Assembly (NCBI GenBank): GCA_018401695.1
Contig: JAGYKD010000001.1
Coordinates: forward strand, 412,016 to 476,015
Direction of reading: 5' to 3'
Origin: Flavobacteriales bacterium
Lineage (GTDB): Bacteria; Bacteroidota; Bacteroidia; CAIKAF01
Length of the DNA stretch: 64,000 nucleotides
Positions 32,104-41,047 of the stretch are shown piece by piece (within the stretch, counting starts at the first letter, position 1; every line of letters begins with the position of its first letter). The translations under genes were made by a program, and so were the position numbers. The notes beneath the pieces were generated by a model. It ran no database searches. It saw only the letters and a list, made by a program, of their open reading frames with translations, and was not told the origin of the DNA.

Positions 32104-32111
32104 CAAAGGTA
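32104..32111 (-). promoter_or_regulatory. TACCTTTG promoter element, minus strand
   Basis: Perfect element followed by CCTT and the ATG at 32099. Confidence 0.65.
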
Positions 32112-32129
32112 GGCCTATGCCGGCATAAT

Positions 32130-33296
32130 TTACCAGCTAATGATTACCGAACCGTCGTTGGTTTGGAAACCGGTGGTGGTACTGATGTTGGTGCCTTGAG
32201 AAGCAAAGCCTTGGCCTCCTTGGCCGGGGCCGCCACCACCACCGCTGCATTGGGTACAACTGGCCACGGTTCCGGCAGCGCAACCGCCGTTTCCGCCATA
32301 GTTGGGATGCCCCCCTTTTCCACCGGCAGTGCTTTGGTTGCCATGGTTGTTGGCTCCTCCGCCGCCTCCACCGCCCGCAATGAGCACGTTATTGCCGCCT
32401 AAAACCACATAAGAAGCTCCACCGCCTCCACCGCCTGAAGCCCTGAGAGACCCGCCGGTATTTGCAGCACTAAGGCCATCAAAGGAACCTCCATAGCCCC
32501 CTACACCACCATTACAAGAAGCACTACAAAACGACTGCCCGTTGCCTCCTTTTTGGCCTACAATAACACTGAGCACCTGACCGGGACTTACCGCTAAAGT
32601 AGCTTGTACGCGTCCACCATTGCCGCCGAGTACGGTATTGCTGCAATACTGGCCATTTCCTCCGTTTCCACCCTGGGCTCCGCGGACATCCACTTGAATG
32701 GAAGTTACACAGGCAGGAACTGTAAAACTTTGGGGGCTGCCGGTGTAGCTAAACGTTTGTGAACCGGGAGGAGGGCAATTGGTAACGGTAACCGATTGCG
32801 TGGAGCTGTCAGCGCAGCCTTGGTTGTCGGTAACCACCAATTTTACTGTATAGGTTCCTGTATTGGCCCAAGTAATTTGAGGATTTTGAAGGGTGGAACT
32901 CGCCGGAGTGCCGGAGGGAAATGTCCAGGCATACGTAGCTCCCCCTGTGGTTGCCGAAAAGCTTGCGGCTTGGTTCACAGGAACAAAACCCGGAATGGTA
33001 AAGCTAGGATCCGGGAAACTGTTGCAAGCGCAGGCGGTGGCCTTCCAGCCGTTCGCAAAGTAAGCTTCAAAACATTGGGAGGTGGTATTAAATATGGTGA
33101 GGCCTGGAGCCGGGGTATTGATGGCATTGCGCTGAGCCGTGGTCAATCGAGGGTACAACAAACCTCCGGTAGTATCTTGAATATCTAACATTGCGGAGGG
33201 ATGGGGAGGAGCACCGGTGCCTATTCCCACCCCATTGGACTGGGCTTGCAGCATTAGGAACAAAGCCCACAACAAACAACCGGTAAAAAATTTCAT
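32130..33296 (-). CDS. Secreted PKD and glycine-rich protein of the RLTTAQRN family
   Basis: 388 residues with a signal peptide (MKFFTGCLLWALFLMLQAQ). The N-terminal module (GVGIGTG, MLDIQDT, YPRLTTAQRNAI, GLTIFNTTSQCFEAYF, CACNSF) is followed by one PKD domain (FSATTGGATYAWTFPSGTPA through VTDNQGCADSSTQSVTVTN). The glycine-rich domain begins FSYTGSPQSFTVPACVTS and ends NDGSVIISW, with at least eight Cys likely forming disulfides. It is very similar in layout to the protein at 38266. Surface or extracellular; function unknown. Confidence 0.78.
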   Translation of the reverse strand: MKFFTGCLLWALFLMLQAQSNGVGIGTGAPPHPSAMLDIQDTTGGLLYPRLTTAQRNAINTPAPGLTIFNTTSQCFEAYFANGWKATACACNSFPDPSFTIPGFVPVNQAASFSATTGGATYAWTFPSGTPASSTLQNPQITWANTGTYTVKLVVTDNQGCADSSTQSVTVTNCPPPGSQTFSYTGSPQSFTVPACVTSIQVDVRGAQGGNGGNGQYCSNTVLGGNGGRVQATLAVSPGQVLSVIVGQKGGNGQSFCSASCNGGVGGYGGSFDGLSAANTGGSLRASGGGGGGASYVVLGGNNVLIAGGGGGGGANNHGNQSTAGGKGGHPNYGGNGGCAAGTVASCTQCSGGGGGPGQGGQGFASQGTNISTTTGFQTNDGSVIISW

Positions 33297-33392
33297 AAGG
33301 CAAACTTTGATTGCTAAAGGTATTTATAATGCGGAAATAAAATCAGCCGCAAAGAAATTTCATGCATTGGTAATAAACACAAACGAGAGGGC

Positions 33393-33417
33393 AAAAAAAA
33401 GCCGCAAAATGCGGCTT
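33393..33417 (-). terminator. Rho-independent terminator of tRNA-Phe
   Basis: On the minus strand AAGCCGCATTTTGCGGCTT is followed by a run of T. It starts immediately after the encoded CCA. Confidence 0.85.
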
Positions 33418-33493
33418 TGGTGGTACCAGTTGGAATCGAACCAACGACACAAGGATTTTCAGTCCTTTGCTCTACCAACTGAGCTATGGTACC
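33418..33493 (-). tRNA. tRNA-Phe (anticodon GAA)
   Basis: Acceptor GGTACCA pairs with TGGTACC. The D arm is GCTC-AGTTGGTA-GAGC, the anticodon stem-loop AGGAC-TGAAAAT-CCTTG reads GAA, and the T loop is GGTTCGATTCC. CCA is encoded, unlike in the tRNA-Gln gene of this window. TACATTTG about 19 bp upstream is the promoter. Confidence 0.96.
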
Positions 33494-33615
33494 AATCCTT
33501 TGGGAGGGCAAATGTACATAAAAAACAAAACCGCACAAGCGCGGTTTCGATAAATGCCGAAATTTGTTTGCGATGGTATATACCAAAGCGCCTGTTTTGT
33601 TGTTTATTCACCGAG

Positions 33616-34356
33616 ATGAATCCTTACTACGCCGTAATTGACGAAGGCAACAGCCGCATCAAGGCCGCCCTATTTAGTTCCAAATCACGGGAGTGGCAAT
33701 GGAAGGGAGTGAGTAGCGCCTTTGATTGCATGGAGGTCTACAAACGACTCAGCCTTGCCAAGCCCTTGGCTGTAATGCGCGCTTCGGTCCGCAAGGACAA
33801 GGAGCCTTTAGACCAATGGTTTGGTTCAGCGCGTTGTTTTGAGTTATCGTCCAAAATAACCCTTCCATTTAGAATAAATTATGATAGTCCGCAAAGTTTG
33901 GGGGCAGACCGCTTGGCCGGAGCCGCAGGAGCTTGGACTAGGCATCCTGATCGTGCCTCTTTGGTCATAGATCTGGGCACCTGCATCAATTTCGAATACT
34001 TGAGTCCTGACCAAGGCTATTTGGGCGGAAAAATTTCGCCGGGTTTTGCTATGCGGTTTATGGCCATGCACCAGGGCACGGAAAAACTGCCATTGGGAGA
34101 AAATGAAGAGGAGCCAGGTCGGGTCTTTCCGGCGCAAAACACAGCAGATGCTCTATGGTTTGGGGTGAATCAAGGAATTGAGGCTGAAATTGGAGCTGCT
34201 ACGGCACGATTCATCAGAAGCTATCCCTCGGGAAGGGTTTTTTTGACCGGAGGAGATGCCCCTAAGTTTGCCCACTTAACGAAAAATCACATCTTTGCAG
34301 CGCCTGATTTGACATTAGAAGGCTTAGCGGCACTGCTGCGATTACAAATGGTATGA
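33616..34356 (+). CDS. coaX: Type III pantothenate kinase
   Basis: Phosphorylates pantothenate with ATP, the first step of coenzyme A synthesis. 246 residues from ATG 33616. Family motifs: YYAVIDEGNSRIKAALF (phosphate-1 loop), then SLGADRLAGAAGAW, VIDLGTCINFEYL and GGKISPGFAMRFMAMH, and FLTGGDAPKF for the adenosine motif. DEGNSR replaces the common D-x-GNT/S form. It is first in a probable operon with an outer-membrane protein (4-bp overlap), a TPR protein and lptC, an order I associate with other Bacteroidota genomes. Confidence 0.92.
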   Translation: MNPYYAVIDEGNSRIKAALFSSKSREWQWKGVSSAFDCMEVYKRLSLAKPLAVMRASVRKDKEPLDQWFGSARCFELSSKITLPFRINYDSPQSLGADRLAGAAGAWTRHPDRASLVIDLGTCINFEYLSPDQGYLGGKISPGFAMRFMAMHQGTEKLPLGENEEEPGRVFPAQNTADALWFGVNQGIEAEIGAATARFIRSYPSGRVFLTGGDAPKFAHLTKNHIFAAPDLTLEGLAALLRLQMV

Positions 34357-35750
34357 GAATAGTCCAACGTATTTTTGCCCTATGCTTACTGTGTTGGGGG
34401 CTTTGGTGGCCTTTACTGCAAGCCCAAACCGATGATTTTTCGCCCTATTCCATTTATGGTCCCGGCGACATCCAAGGCTTCACAGCACCCAATGCCATAG
34501 GTATGGGGAGTGTGGGAGTAGGTTTACGGGACTCTATGAGTATTAATTTAATGAACCCCGCCTCGGTGAGCAGTATAGAGCTTGCCACCTTTCAACTTGG
34601 TGCGGAAATGAATTTGGGCCGGCGCACCATCAACGGTCAGGATTTTCGCGCCGGAAACTTTTACCCCAATGAATTTGCCTTGGCCTTGCCCATCATCAGA
34701 AAAAGTCCGCGGTTTCAATGGACTTCGGTAGTTGCTTTTAGGCCCTTTTCGCAGGCGGGCTATGACTTTAACGATTCCTTGCCTCAAGTGTTTGGCGAAG
34801 ACACTTTAGGTATAGAGCGTTCTTTTACCGGTTCGGGCGGTTGGAACCGGCTTACGCTTTCCAACGGCTTTACTCTTTTTGGGCATTTGGCTGTTGGGGT
34901 GAATTTGCACTATAATTTTGGAAGCCTTACCCGCAACCGAAGTCTTCTTTTTCCGGCCAATTCCGGATTTTTATCCACACGGGTAACCGAGCGGGTAACC
35001 GCCGGCAACTTTGATGCGGATTTTGGGATTCAATACACCGGGCGCATGCCTTACCAACGTTTGGTGATTAACGCCGAAGGAAAAACCGACACCATACGCA
35101 GCAAAATGGAATGGACCGCAGGATTGACCTTCCGGCCTGCCCTGGATTGGACCGTAAATCGAAGCAACATTGCCTATCAATTTTTAAATCAAGTCCCGGG
35201 CCCAACAGTAGATACACTAGAGCAAAGTCCATTAAGCTCAGGAACGGTCGGTATGCCCATGAGTATTGGTGCAGGTTTTCAATTGCGGAAACCGGCACAA
35301 TACAGCTTTAATGTAGATGCCCAATATACCGCATGGAGTGATTTTAGGTATTTTAACGAAAATCTGCCCTTTTACAGCAACAGTTATCAAATAGCCTTAG
35401 GCACCCAAATACACCCTGGGAATCTGGGACTTAAACAAGGTAGAAAGCTCTTTGCGCGCATGTTGGTGGTTAGGGCGGGCCTTAGGTATTTGAACCGAAA
35501 GTTCCAACCTGAGTTGCTTCCGGTAGATGAGTTTGGCATGGCCTTTGGACTAGGTTTGCCGTTTAACCACGGCATCAAATCCGGCAGAAATATGGGCACC
35601 TCAAAATATGTTGGCTCCTATCTAAACTTAGGTTTTGATGTAAGCTGGGGAAACACCCGATCTCCCGGAAGCTATTCCGATATGTTCTTTAGAATTACTC
35701 TTGGCTTGAGTCTAAGAGACTGGTGGTTTGATAAACCACGCATCAATTAA
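34353..35750 (+). CDS. Outer-membrane beta-barrel protein (FadL/OmpP1-like)
   Basis: 465 residues with a signal peptide (MRIVQRIFALCLLCWGLWWP, cleavage near LLQAQ). The start of the mature protein (SPYSIYGPGDIQGFTAPNAI with GMGSVGVGLRDSMSINLMNP) is the N-terminal plug/first-strand signature of FadL/OmpP1-type barrels and the related PorV-like group. Alternating-hydrophobic strands fill the rest, ending RITLGLSLRDWWFDKPRIN. It overlaps coaX by four bases. Its role may be small-molecule uptake or outer-membrane assembly; the sequence does not decide. Confidence 0.8.
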   Translation: MRIVQRIFALCLLCWGLWWPLLQAQTDDFSPYSIYGPGDIQGFTAPNAIGMGSVGVGLRDSMSINLMNPASVSSIELATFQLGAEMNLGRRTINGQDFRAGNFYPNEFALALPIIRKSPRFQWTSVVAFRPFSQAGYDFNDSLPQVFGEDTLGIERSFTGSGGWNRLTLSNGFTLFGHLAVGVNLHYNFGSLTRNRSLLFPANSGFLSTRVTERVTAGNFDADFGIQYTGRMPYQRLVINAEGKTDTIRSKMEWTAGLTFRPALDWTVNRSNIAYQFLNQVPGPTVDTLEQSPLSSGTVGMPMSIGAGFQLRKPAQYSFNVDAQYTAWSDFRYFNENLPFYSNSYQIALGTQIHPGNLGLKQGRKLFARMLVVRAGLRYLNRKFQPELLPVDEFGMAFGLGLPFNHGIKSGRNMGTSKYVGSYLNLGFDVSWGNTRSPGSYSDMFFRITLGLSLRDWWFDKPRIN

Positions 35751-35776
35751 AGGGAATGATTATTAAATATAAAGCT

Positions 35777-37165
35777 ATGGAAGCGCGTAAATTTTGGATA
35801 ATAGCATCTTTACTTTTAGCAGTAACTGCCACTAGCCCCAAGCTTATGGCACAAACCGACGAGGGCCAAGAAGAGGCTGCGGACGATTCCGGAACCGGCT
35901 CTGAAGAGTGCCTAAAACAAATGGCCATTTTTACGGATAATGCCAAACTAAAAGACTACCAATACGCTTTACCGGCTTTTAGGTATCTTTTGGAACATTG
36001 CCCTACTCCCGGTACCGGATTATACATCCGTGGAGAAAACATGCTTCATGACCTCATTAAAAAAGAAAGCAACGACTCCCTGAAGCAGTTGTATGTAGAT
36101 ACTTTATTCCAGTTGCTCAATCGGCGCGTGGAAGCGGCCGAACAAGAAGAAAAATACGGTAGTAAGGGGTTTATTATTGGTCGTAAGGTTATTGCTATGG
36201 CCGCCTACCGCAAAAACGAGGTAGATACCATCTACGCCCTTTCTAAGCAAGCCGTTGAACTGGAACGCGAGCAAACTGCCGGACAGGTAATGTATATACA
36301 CATGATCTATACCGCCTTTTTACGCAAAGCCAACAAATTAGACTGTGGTGACGTAATTGACGCCTACAATACTTTGAATGAATTCATAGAAAAGGGCATG
36401 GAAATGACCGAGGGTCAAGACAGCGTTCGCTACAAAAACTACAGCCTGGCACAAAAAAAGGTTGACGAACTGGCCGGTCCCTGCCTAACCTGCGACAATC
36501 TTATGGAAATTTTGGAACGCGACTATGAAGCCAAAAGTGCTGATTCGGGTTGGGTCCGCAAAACCTCTGCTGCTCTTGACCGCCGAGCTTGTGCCAAAAA
36601 CGAGGCCTATCAATCGAATGCATTGCTCGTTAAAATCATGGAGCAAAATGCCAATATGTTCCCTAACGCTACCGCATTCCTCCGATTAGGTCGGCAATAC
36701 AGCATCCTTAAAAATACCGAAAAAGCCATCGAGGCATTCGAAAAAGCCATTGATTTGGAAAGTGATTCGGAGAAAAAGGCACGTTATTATATGGTGTTGG
36801 CCTCTGCACAAAGCGAAGCAGGTCAGTACAGCGGAGCACGCAGCTCGGCGCGCTCTGCGGCTGAACTTAAACCCAACTGGGGAAATCCTTACATTTTTAT
36901 AGGAGATTTATATGTAAGCTCCTTTAACCGGTGCAAAACCGACGACCCCTGTACCAGCTATGGCGCCTATTGGGCTGCGGTGGACATGTACCAAAAGGCA
37001 CGTAGCGTAGATCCATCCGCAGGTGGAAAAGCACAAAGTCGAATCAACTCCGTAGCAGGAAGTTATCCGCTCAAGTCGGATTGTTTCTTTGTGGAAAAGC
37101 GCGATGGAGATGCCGTTAGCGTTGGCTGCTGGATTCAAACCTCCACCACCGTTCGCACTCGATAA
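35777..37165 (+). CDS. Periplasmic TPR-repeat protein
   Basis: 462 residues from ATG 35777 (MEARKFWIIASLLLAVTATS, a signal peptide ending near LMAQ). An acidic linker (DEGQEEAADDSGTGSEE) is followed by helical repeats. The most regular TPRs are near the C-terminus (NATAFLRLGRQYSILKNTEK, AIEAFEKAIDLESDSEKKAR, YYMVLASAQSEAGQYSGARS, NPYIFIGDLYVSS). Four or more Cys are present (CLTCDN among them). It sits between the barrel protein and lptC in the same operon, so an envelope-assembly role is likely but not proven. Confidence 0.82.
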   Translation: MEARKFWIIASLLLAVTATSPKLMAQTDEGQEEAADDSGTGSEECLKQMAIFTDNAKLKDYQYALPAFRYLLEHCPTPGTGLYIRGENMLHDLIKKESNDSLKQLYVDTLFQLLNRRVEAAEQEEKYGSKGFIIGRKVIAMAAYRKNEVDTIYALSKQAVELEREQTAGQVMYIHMIYTAFLRKANKLDCGDVIDAYNTLNEFIEKGMEMTEGQDSVRYKNYSLAQKKVDELAGPCLTCDNLMEILERDYEAKSADSGWVRKTSAALDRRACAKNEAYQSNALLVKIMEQNANMFPNATAFLRLGRQYSILKNTEKAIEAFEKAIDLESDSEKKARYYMVLASAQSEAGQYSGARSSARSAAELKPNWGNPYIFIGDLYVSSFNRCKTDDPCTSYGAYWAAVDMYQKARSVDPSAGGKAQSRINSVAGSYPLKSDCFFVEKRDGDAVSVGCWIQTSTTVRTR

Positions 37166-37167
37166 AG

Positions 37168-37719
37168 GTGAAAGGGGCATGGCTTTGGGGTTTGGCCCTT
37201 GGTTTCCTGGGCATGTGGTCATGTACCAACGATTTGGACCAAGTAATGGCAAGCATGGATGAGCAAGATCGACCGGTTTTGGTGACCCATGAACTAAAGC
37301 TCATGTATAGCGATTCCGGAAAAATTCGCTTTGTTATGGAAGCGCCGCTTAGAGAGGTTTTCCAAGGCAAAGACCCCAGAAGCGAAATGCCTAAAGGGCT
37401 TACCACAAGATTCCTGGATGAGAGCGGCAAGGAAGCCTCCACCCTAAGGGCTGACTCTGCCGTGATGTACGAAAAAGACAACCTGGTAGTAGCCATGGGA
37501 AACGTTCGGGTAACCAACAGTTTTGGGGAAGAACTGCGTACCAGCATTTTGTATTGGCGCGATAATCCGGACGGTGAGGGCTTAATTTATACCGACCAAT
37601 TGGTGGAAATTAAAACCAAGGACAAATTACTCACCGGACTTGGGATGACGGCAGACCGGGATTTTTCGCCCTACCGCTTTTTGGTACCCACAGGCACCAT
37701 TTATTTGCATGAAGAGTGA
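37168..37719 (+). CDS. lptC: LPS export periplasmic protein LptC
   Basis: 183 residues starting with GTG 37168, two bases after the previous stop. The N-terminus MKGAWLWGLALGFLGMWSC is a lipobox signal, so it is lipid-anchored rather than helix-anchored as in E. coli. The LptC/OstA-like beta-jellyroll appears in LMYSDSGKIRFVMEAPLREV, PKGLTTRFLDESGKEASTLR, ADSAVMYEKDNLVVAMGNVR and LLTGLGMTADRDFSPYRF. It bridges the ABC transporter and the Lpt periplasmic path for lipopolysaccharide. kdtA at 48960 supplies the Kdo residues of the same molecule. Confidence 0.85.
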   Translation: MKGAWLWGLALGFLGMWSCTNDLDQVMASMDEQDRPVLVTHELKLMYSDSGKIRFVMEAPLREVFQGKDPRSEMPKGLTTRFLDESGKEASTLRADSAVMYEKDNLVVAMGNVRVTNSFGEELRTSILYWRDNPDGEGLIYTDQLVEIKTKDKLLTGLGMTADRDFSPYRFLVPTGTIYLHEE

Positions 37720-37891
37720 GCGTTTGCATAGGCTTCAATGGGTGTTGAGTCTAATGACTTTGGCCGCCTTTATTACTCGGTGGGTGCTGGATCGTCCTTT
37801 GGCAGCCGTGTTGGTTTTGCTTGTCTTGCAGGCTTGGTTTTCAGTTGGGTTATATCGAAAGATAAAAAGAGCTCAAAAGGCGAAGGCCTAG
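37709..37891 (+). CDS. Small membrane protein
   Basis: 60 residues, overlapping lptC by 11 bp. Two hydrophobic helices (LQWVLSLMTLAAFITRWVL and LAAVLVLLVLQAWFSVGLY) are followed by a basic tail (RKIKRAQKAKA). The overlap, same direction and charge distribution make it a plausible last gene of the coaX-lptC operon. No function can be assigned. Confidence 0.5.
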   Translation: MKSERLHRLQWVLSLMTLAAFITRWVLDRPLAAVLVLLVLQAWFSVGLYRKIKRAQKAKA

Positions 37892-37925
37892 GCCCGGGAA
37901 CTTCCCTAAAATACTAAACTCTAAA

Positions 37926-38065
37926 GATGGAGGCCCCCGGCCGGTGGAGGGCCGCACGAAACCGGGCCGGTTGGGCAAAGGCCGGCGAGGAGGTGGAGCT
38001 TTAGCGAACCCCCGCAGCGGCCTGCGCCCCCGGGCCGGCGAGAGCGACCGGAGCCAGGGCCGGAG
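37926..38065 (-). repeat. GC-rich structured intergenic element, copy 7
   Basis: Minus-strand reading: CTCCGGCCCTGGCTCCGG at one end, core GCGGGGGTTCGCTAAAGC and CCACCTCCTCGCCGGC, and GGCCGGGGGCC at the other end. The core is shared with copy 30063. It is followed by an AT-rich stretch with an ATATTCTGAT/ATCAGATAT palindrome near 38210 and TGTAGAGATTT repeated twice. No gene is visible in 37892-38265. Confidence 0.65.
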
Positions 38066-38265
38066 AGGATAAAAAAATGACCTATAGAAAAGGCCCCAAA
38101 AACCTTTTTCTTCAAAAAAATAGCCGCTTTACACTGCAAGTTCTACCCTTTGGCCTTGACCAAGCTCTTTTGGTACAGGGAAGTGGGATGTAGAGATTTC
38201 AAAAATAAAAATATTCTGATTATCAGATATTTAACCTAAAACATGTAGAGATTTTTGGACCTAGC

Positions 38266-39657
38266 TTAGGGGCAAATTCGGGTGATAATGATGGTGCCCT
38301 GGCCGTTGTTGCTAACGCTGGAGGAGGGGTTGGTGCCGCCGTTGAAGCTGGCACCGCCGCCACCTCCCTGTCCAAAGTTGCCGCTGCCGCTGTTGGCACC
38401 GCCGCCGCCGCCACTATAGCCGCCACCGCCACCACCGTGGTAACCGGAGCCATTTAAGCCGGAGGCGCCACCGCCGCCAAATCCGCCATCGCCCGAACCA
38501 TTGTTGCTGTTGCCGCCCAAGGCGCCATTGAGAAAGGCATCGCCGCCGGTAACTCCTTGTCCGTCGCCGGTGAAGCCTCCGCCTCCGGCTCCATCGACGG
38601 TGGAATTGCCTTGTCCGCTTTGCCCACCGTTTCCGCCGGATCCGCCTGAGGCAGTGGATACAAAGGGTTCGTTGGGGTGAGGAATAGCGCTCCCTCCGGT
38701 AGTGCCGGTTTGGGCGTTACCGCCGGCAGGACCTTGGGTTCGCCCGCTGGCACCGCCGCCGCCTCCGGCTGCGAGGAGTAGATTGGCGGTAGATTGATTG
38801 TATACAAAGGAGCCTCCTCCTCCTCCCCCACCGGCATAAACTTGGTGGGGCGACTGCAATCCCTGCTGTCCGACGACCAAGTGCAGAACTTGTCCGGCAT
38901 TGAGGTTAAAAGTACCTTGAATGATGGCGCCACTTCCGCCCTGAAAGCCGTATTGGGAAGGTCCTCCGCGCGCACCTCGTGCTTCGATGGTATAGTTGCC
39001 TGAAGCGGGCACGGTCCATGCCTGAATTCCGTTAGAAACGGTCACTACACCGGGGCCGTAACTGCTGTTGCATTGGCTTTGGTTTGGGCCGGCAGACCCT
39101 GTGCTGCTGCAGGTAGTGAAGGTATATTGTTGTGGACTGCAGCTTTGAACGGTTAAGGAGTCGGTGTGGTTGGAGCTGCATCCGGCGCTGTCGGTTACGG
39201 TTAAGCTCACGGCATAAGTGCCGGCATTTGACCAGCTGACGTTGGGGTTGGCTAAGTTGCTGGAAGCCGGGCTACCGTTTTGGAACAACCAAGCATAGGT
39301 GGCATTGGGTTGGGGTGCTGCAAAAGACACAGCACTATTAACGGAAGCACTAGGCAGAGCAAACACCGCATTGGGGAAGGCATTGCAGCCGCACGAGAGA
39401 GGTTTCCACCCCCCGTTGGCAAAAAACAACTCCACGCAGTCGTTGTCGATGTTGTACACCTGCAATCCGGGGGGAGGGCTGGGTAATGCGTTGCGTTGGG
39501 CCGTGGTGAGTCTTGGGAGCAGTAATCCACCTTGGGTTCCTTGCAAATCGAGGACTGCGGCGGAGTCCGGAGCATTATTGCTTCCGATGGTTACGCCTTG
39601 CGCCAAGCCTAAGGAAGCATAGCACAAAAAGAGACAAAACAAGGAGATAAAGCGCAT
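38266..39657 (-). CDS. Secreted PKD and glycine-rich protein of the RLTTAQRN family (large member)
   Basis: 463 residues with a signal peptide (MRFISLFCLFLCYASLGLAQ). The N-terminal module has GVTIGSNN, AVLDLQGT, LPRLTTAQRNAL, GLQVYNIDNDCVELFF and CGCNAF. A PKD domain follows (FAAPQPNATYAWLFQNGSPA to DSAGCSSNHTDSLTVQSC). The glycine-rich domain, with runs such as GGGGGGSF and GGGGGGYSGGGGG, starts around YTFTTCSSTGSAG and ends QGTIIITRICP. It lies three bases downstream of the SDR gene on the same strand and is probably cotranscribed, though the functions are unrelated. Confidence 0.78.
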   Translation of the reverse strand: MRFISLFCLFLCYASLGLAQGVTIGSNNAPDSAAVLDLQGTQGGLLLPRLTTAQRNALPSPPPGLQVYNIDNDCVELFFANGGWKPLSCGCNAFPNAVFALPSASVNSAVSFAAPQPNATYAWLFQNGSPASSNLANPNVSWSNAGTYAVSLTVTDSAGCSSNHTDSLTVQSCSPQQYTFTTCSSTGSAGPNQSQCNSSYGPGVVTVSNGIQAWTVPASGNYTIEARGARGGPSQYGFQGGSGAIIQGTFNLNAGQVLHLVVGQQGLQSPHQVYAGGGGGGGSFVYNQSTANLLLAAGGGGGASGRTQGPAGGNAQTGTTGGSAIPHPNEPFVSTASGGSGGNGGQSGQGNSTVDGAGGGGFTGDGQGVTGGDAFLNGALGGNSNNGSGDGGFGGGGASGLNGSGYHGGGGGGYSGGGGGANSGSGNFGQGGGGGASFNGGTNPSSSVSNNGQGTIIITRICP

Positions 39658-39660
39658 GAT

Positions 39661-40449
39661 TTATAAGTTTTTGAGTCTACCCCCGTCTACCGGCAAGTTT
39701 ACTCCTGTGATATATGCTGCATGAGGGGAAGCAAGGAACGTAATGGCTGCGGCAATTTCTTCGGGTTCGGCAAAGCGGTTGAGCGGAATTTCTTGCTGCA
39801 TGGCTTTGGCAATTTCCTCTTCGGTTTTGCCGGTTTTACGGGCCTTATTGGCAATAAGGCCGGTCAACCGGCCGGTAGAAGTAGCTCCTGGGAGCACATT
39901 ATTTACGGTAATTCCCCAACGGCCAACTTCTGAGGCAAGGGTTTTGCTCCAATTGGCTACTGCGCCGCGAATGGTATTGGAAACGCCTAAATTTTCTAAA
40001 GGGGCTTTAACGCTGGTGGAAATGACATTAATGATTCGTCCGTAACCGGCGGCAATCATTCCATCGAGTACGCATTGTGAAAGGATGTGTGCAGAAATCA
40101 GATGCTGGCGAAAGACCTCTTCGAACTTTTCGGGGGCCTCGTGAACTAGGGGGCCTGCGGCGGGTCCTCCGCTGTTATTTACCAGAATGTGTATTTCGTT
40201 GCCTTTTCCCAGGTGGTCGTTGAGTCGATCCCTAAGGTCTGAGGTGTCGAGTAAATCTACGGGTAGCAGGTGGTGTTTTTGCCCTTGAAGCGCAGGGAGC
40301 GCATCCCTAAGCTCGCTTAGGGCTTCTTTGTTGCGCGCTAAAAGAGTAATTGCTGCGCCACTCATAGCCAAGCTCCATGCGGTTGCCTTTCCAATGCCCT
40401 GGGTTGCGCCACAAACCAGCGCCCTTTTGCCGGATAAATCGATATTCAT
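39661..40449 (-). CDS. SDR family oxidoreductase
   Basis: 262 residues from ATG 40449 ([20 protein letters not shown]). The Rossmann motif is GATQGIGKA, then ILVNNSGG (N-N-x-G) and the catalytic region with VISTSVK. After it the usual Y-x3-K is replaced: the segment reads [20 protein letters not shown], so the catalytic Tyr appears to be absent and Lys is at a different spacing. This atypical catalytic region is also seen in some 3-oxoacyl-ACP-reductase-like SDRs. It is divergent from nbaC, which suggests a shared pathway; the substrate is unknown. TAACTTTG lies 15 bp upstream of the ATG. Confidence 0.82.
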   Translation of the reverse strand: MNIDLSGKRALVCGATQGIGKATAWSLAMSGAAITLLARNKEALSELRDALPALQGQKHHLLPVDLLDTSDLRDRLNDHLGKGNEIHILVNNSGGPAAGPLVHEAPEKFEEVFRQHLISAHILSQCVLDGMIAAGYGRIINVISTSVKAPLENLGVSNTIRGAVANWSKTLASEVGRWGITVNNVLPGATSTGRLTGLIANKARKTGKTEEEIAKAMQQEIPLNRFAEPEEIAAAITFLASPHAAYITGVNLPVDGGRLKNL

Positions 40450-40534
40450 GCCCATAGATTTTCTCAAAGTTAGGCTTTTAGGCCTAAAGCTTGGGGGAAA
40501 AGTATGTCATTTTGTACCTTTCCCAAAAAGTAGC

Positions 40535-41047
40535 ATGGCAATACAACGTCCTTTTAGCCTGCAAGCTTGGCTCGACGAGCACCGGCATTTATTAAAACCG
40601 CCGGTAGGCAATAAAATGATATGGCAAGATGCCGAATTCATTGTTATGGCGGTAGGAGGCCCCAACGCCAGAAAGGATTTTCATTACAACGAAGGTGAAG
40701 AGTTCTTTTACCAATTGGAGGGCGAAATACAGGTAGATATTCAAGAGGATGGTCGGCGGGTTTCGGTGCCGATCAAGGCCGGTGAGGTATTTTTACTTCC
40801 CGGGCGGGTGCCGCACTCCCCTATGCGTCCGGAGGGTAGCTTAGGCTTGGTGATAGAGCGTAAACGCCGACCCGAAGAAAAAGATGGGCTGCTTTGGTTT
40901 TGCGACAATTGCAACTACAAGCTATACGAGGAGTATTTTCCCCTCACCAATATAGAGAAGGATTTTCAAGGCGTTTTTCAGCGCTTTTATTCCAACGAAT
41001 CGTTGCGGACATGTTCCAACTGCGGCACTGTTATGGAAGCGAAGTGA
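40535..41047 (+). CDS. nbaC: 3-hydroxyanthranilate 3,4-dioxygenase
   Basis: Opens the ring of 3-hydroxyanthranilate in tryptophan (kynurenine) breakdown or quinolinate synthesis. 170 residues. Catalytic iron ligands are His50 and Glu56 ([13 protein letters not shown]) and His94 (RVPHSP). The bacterial-type second iron site is visible as two C-x2-C pairs near the C-terminus: FCDNCN and CSNCG. ATG 40535 ([16 protein letters not shown]) fits the family start; TACCTTTC lies 12 bp upstream. The kynurenine-pathway genes that would feed it are not in the window. Its last 61 bp overlap a convergent lipoprotein gene. Confidence 0.93.
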   Translation: MAIQRPFSLQAWLDEHRHLLKPPVGNKMIWQDAEFIVMAVGGPNARKDFHYNEGEEFFYQLEGEIQVDIQEDGRRVSVPIKAGEVFLLPGRVPHSPMRPEGSLGLVIERKRRPEEKDGLLWFCDNCNYKLYEEYFPLTNIEKDFQGVFQRFYSNESLRTCSNCGTVMEAK

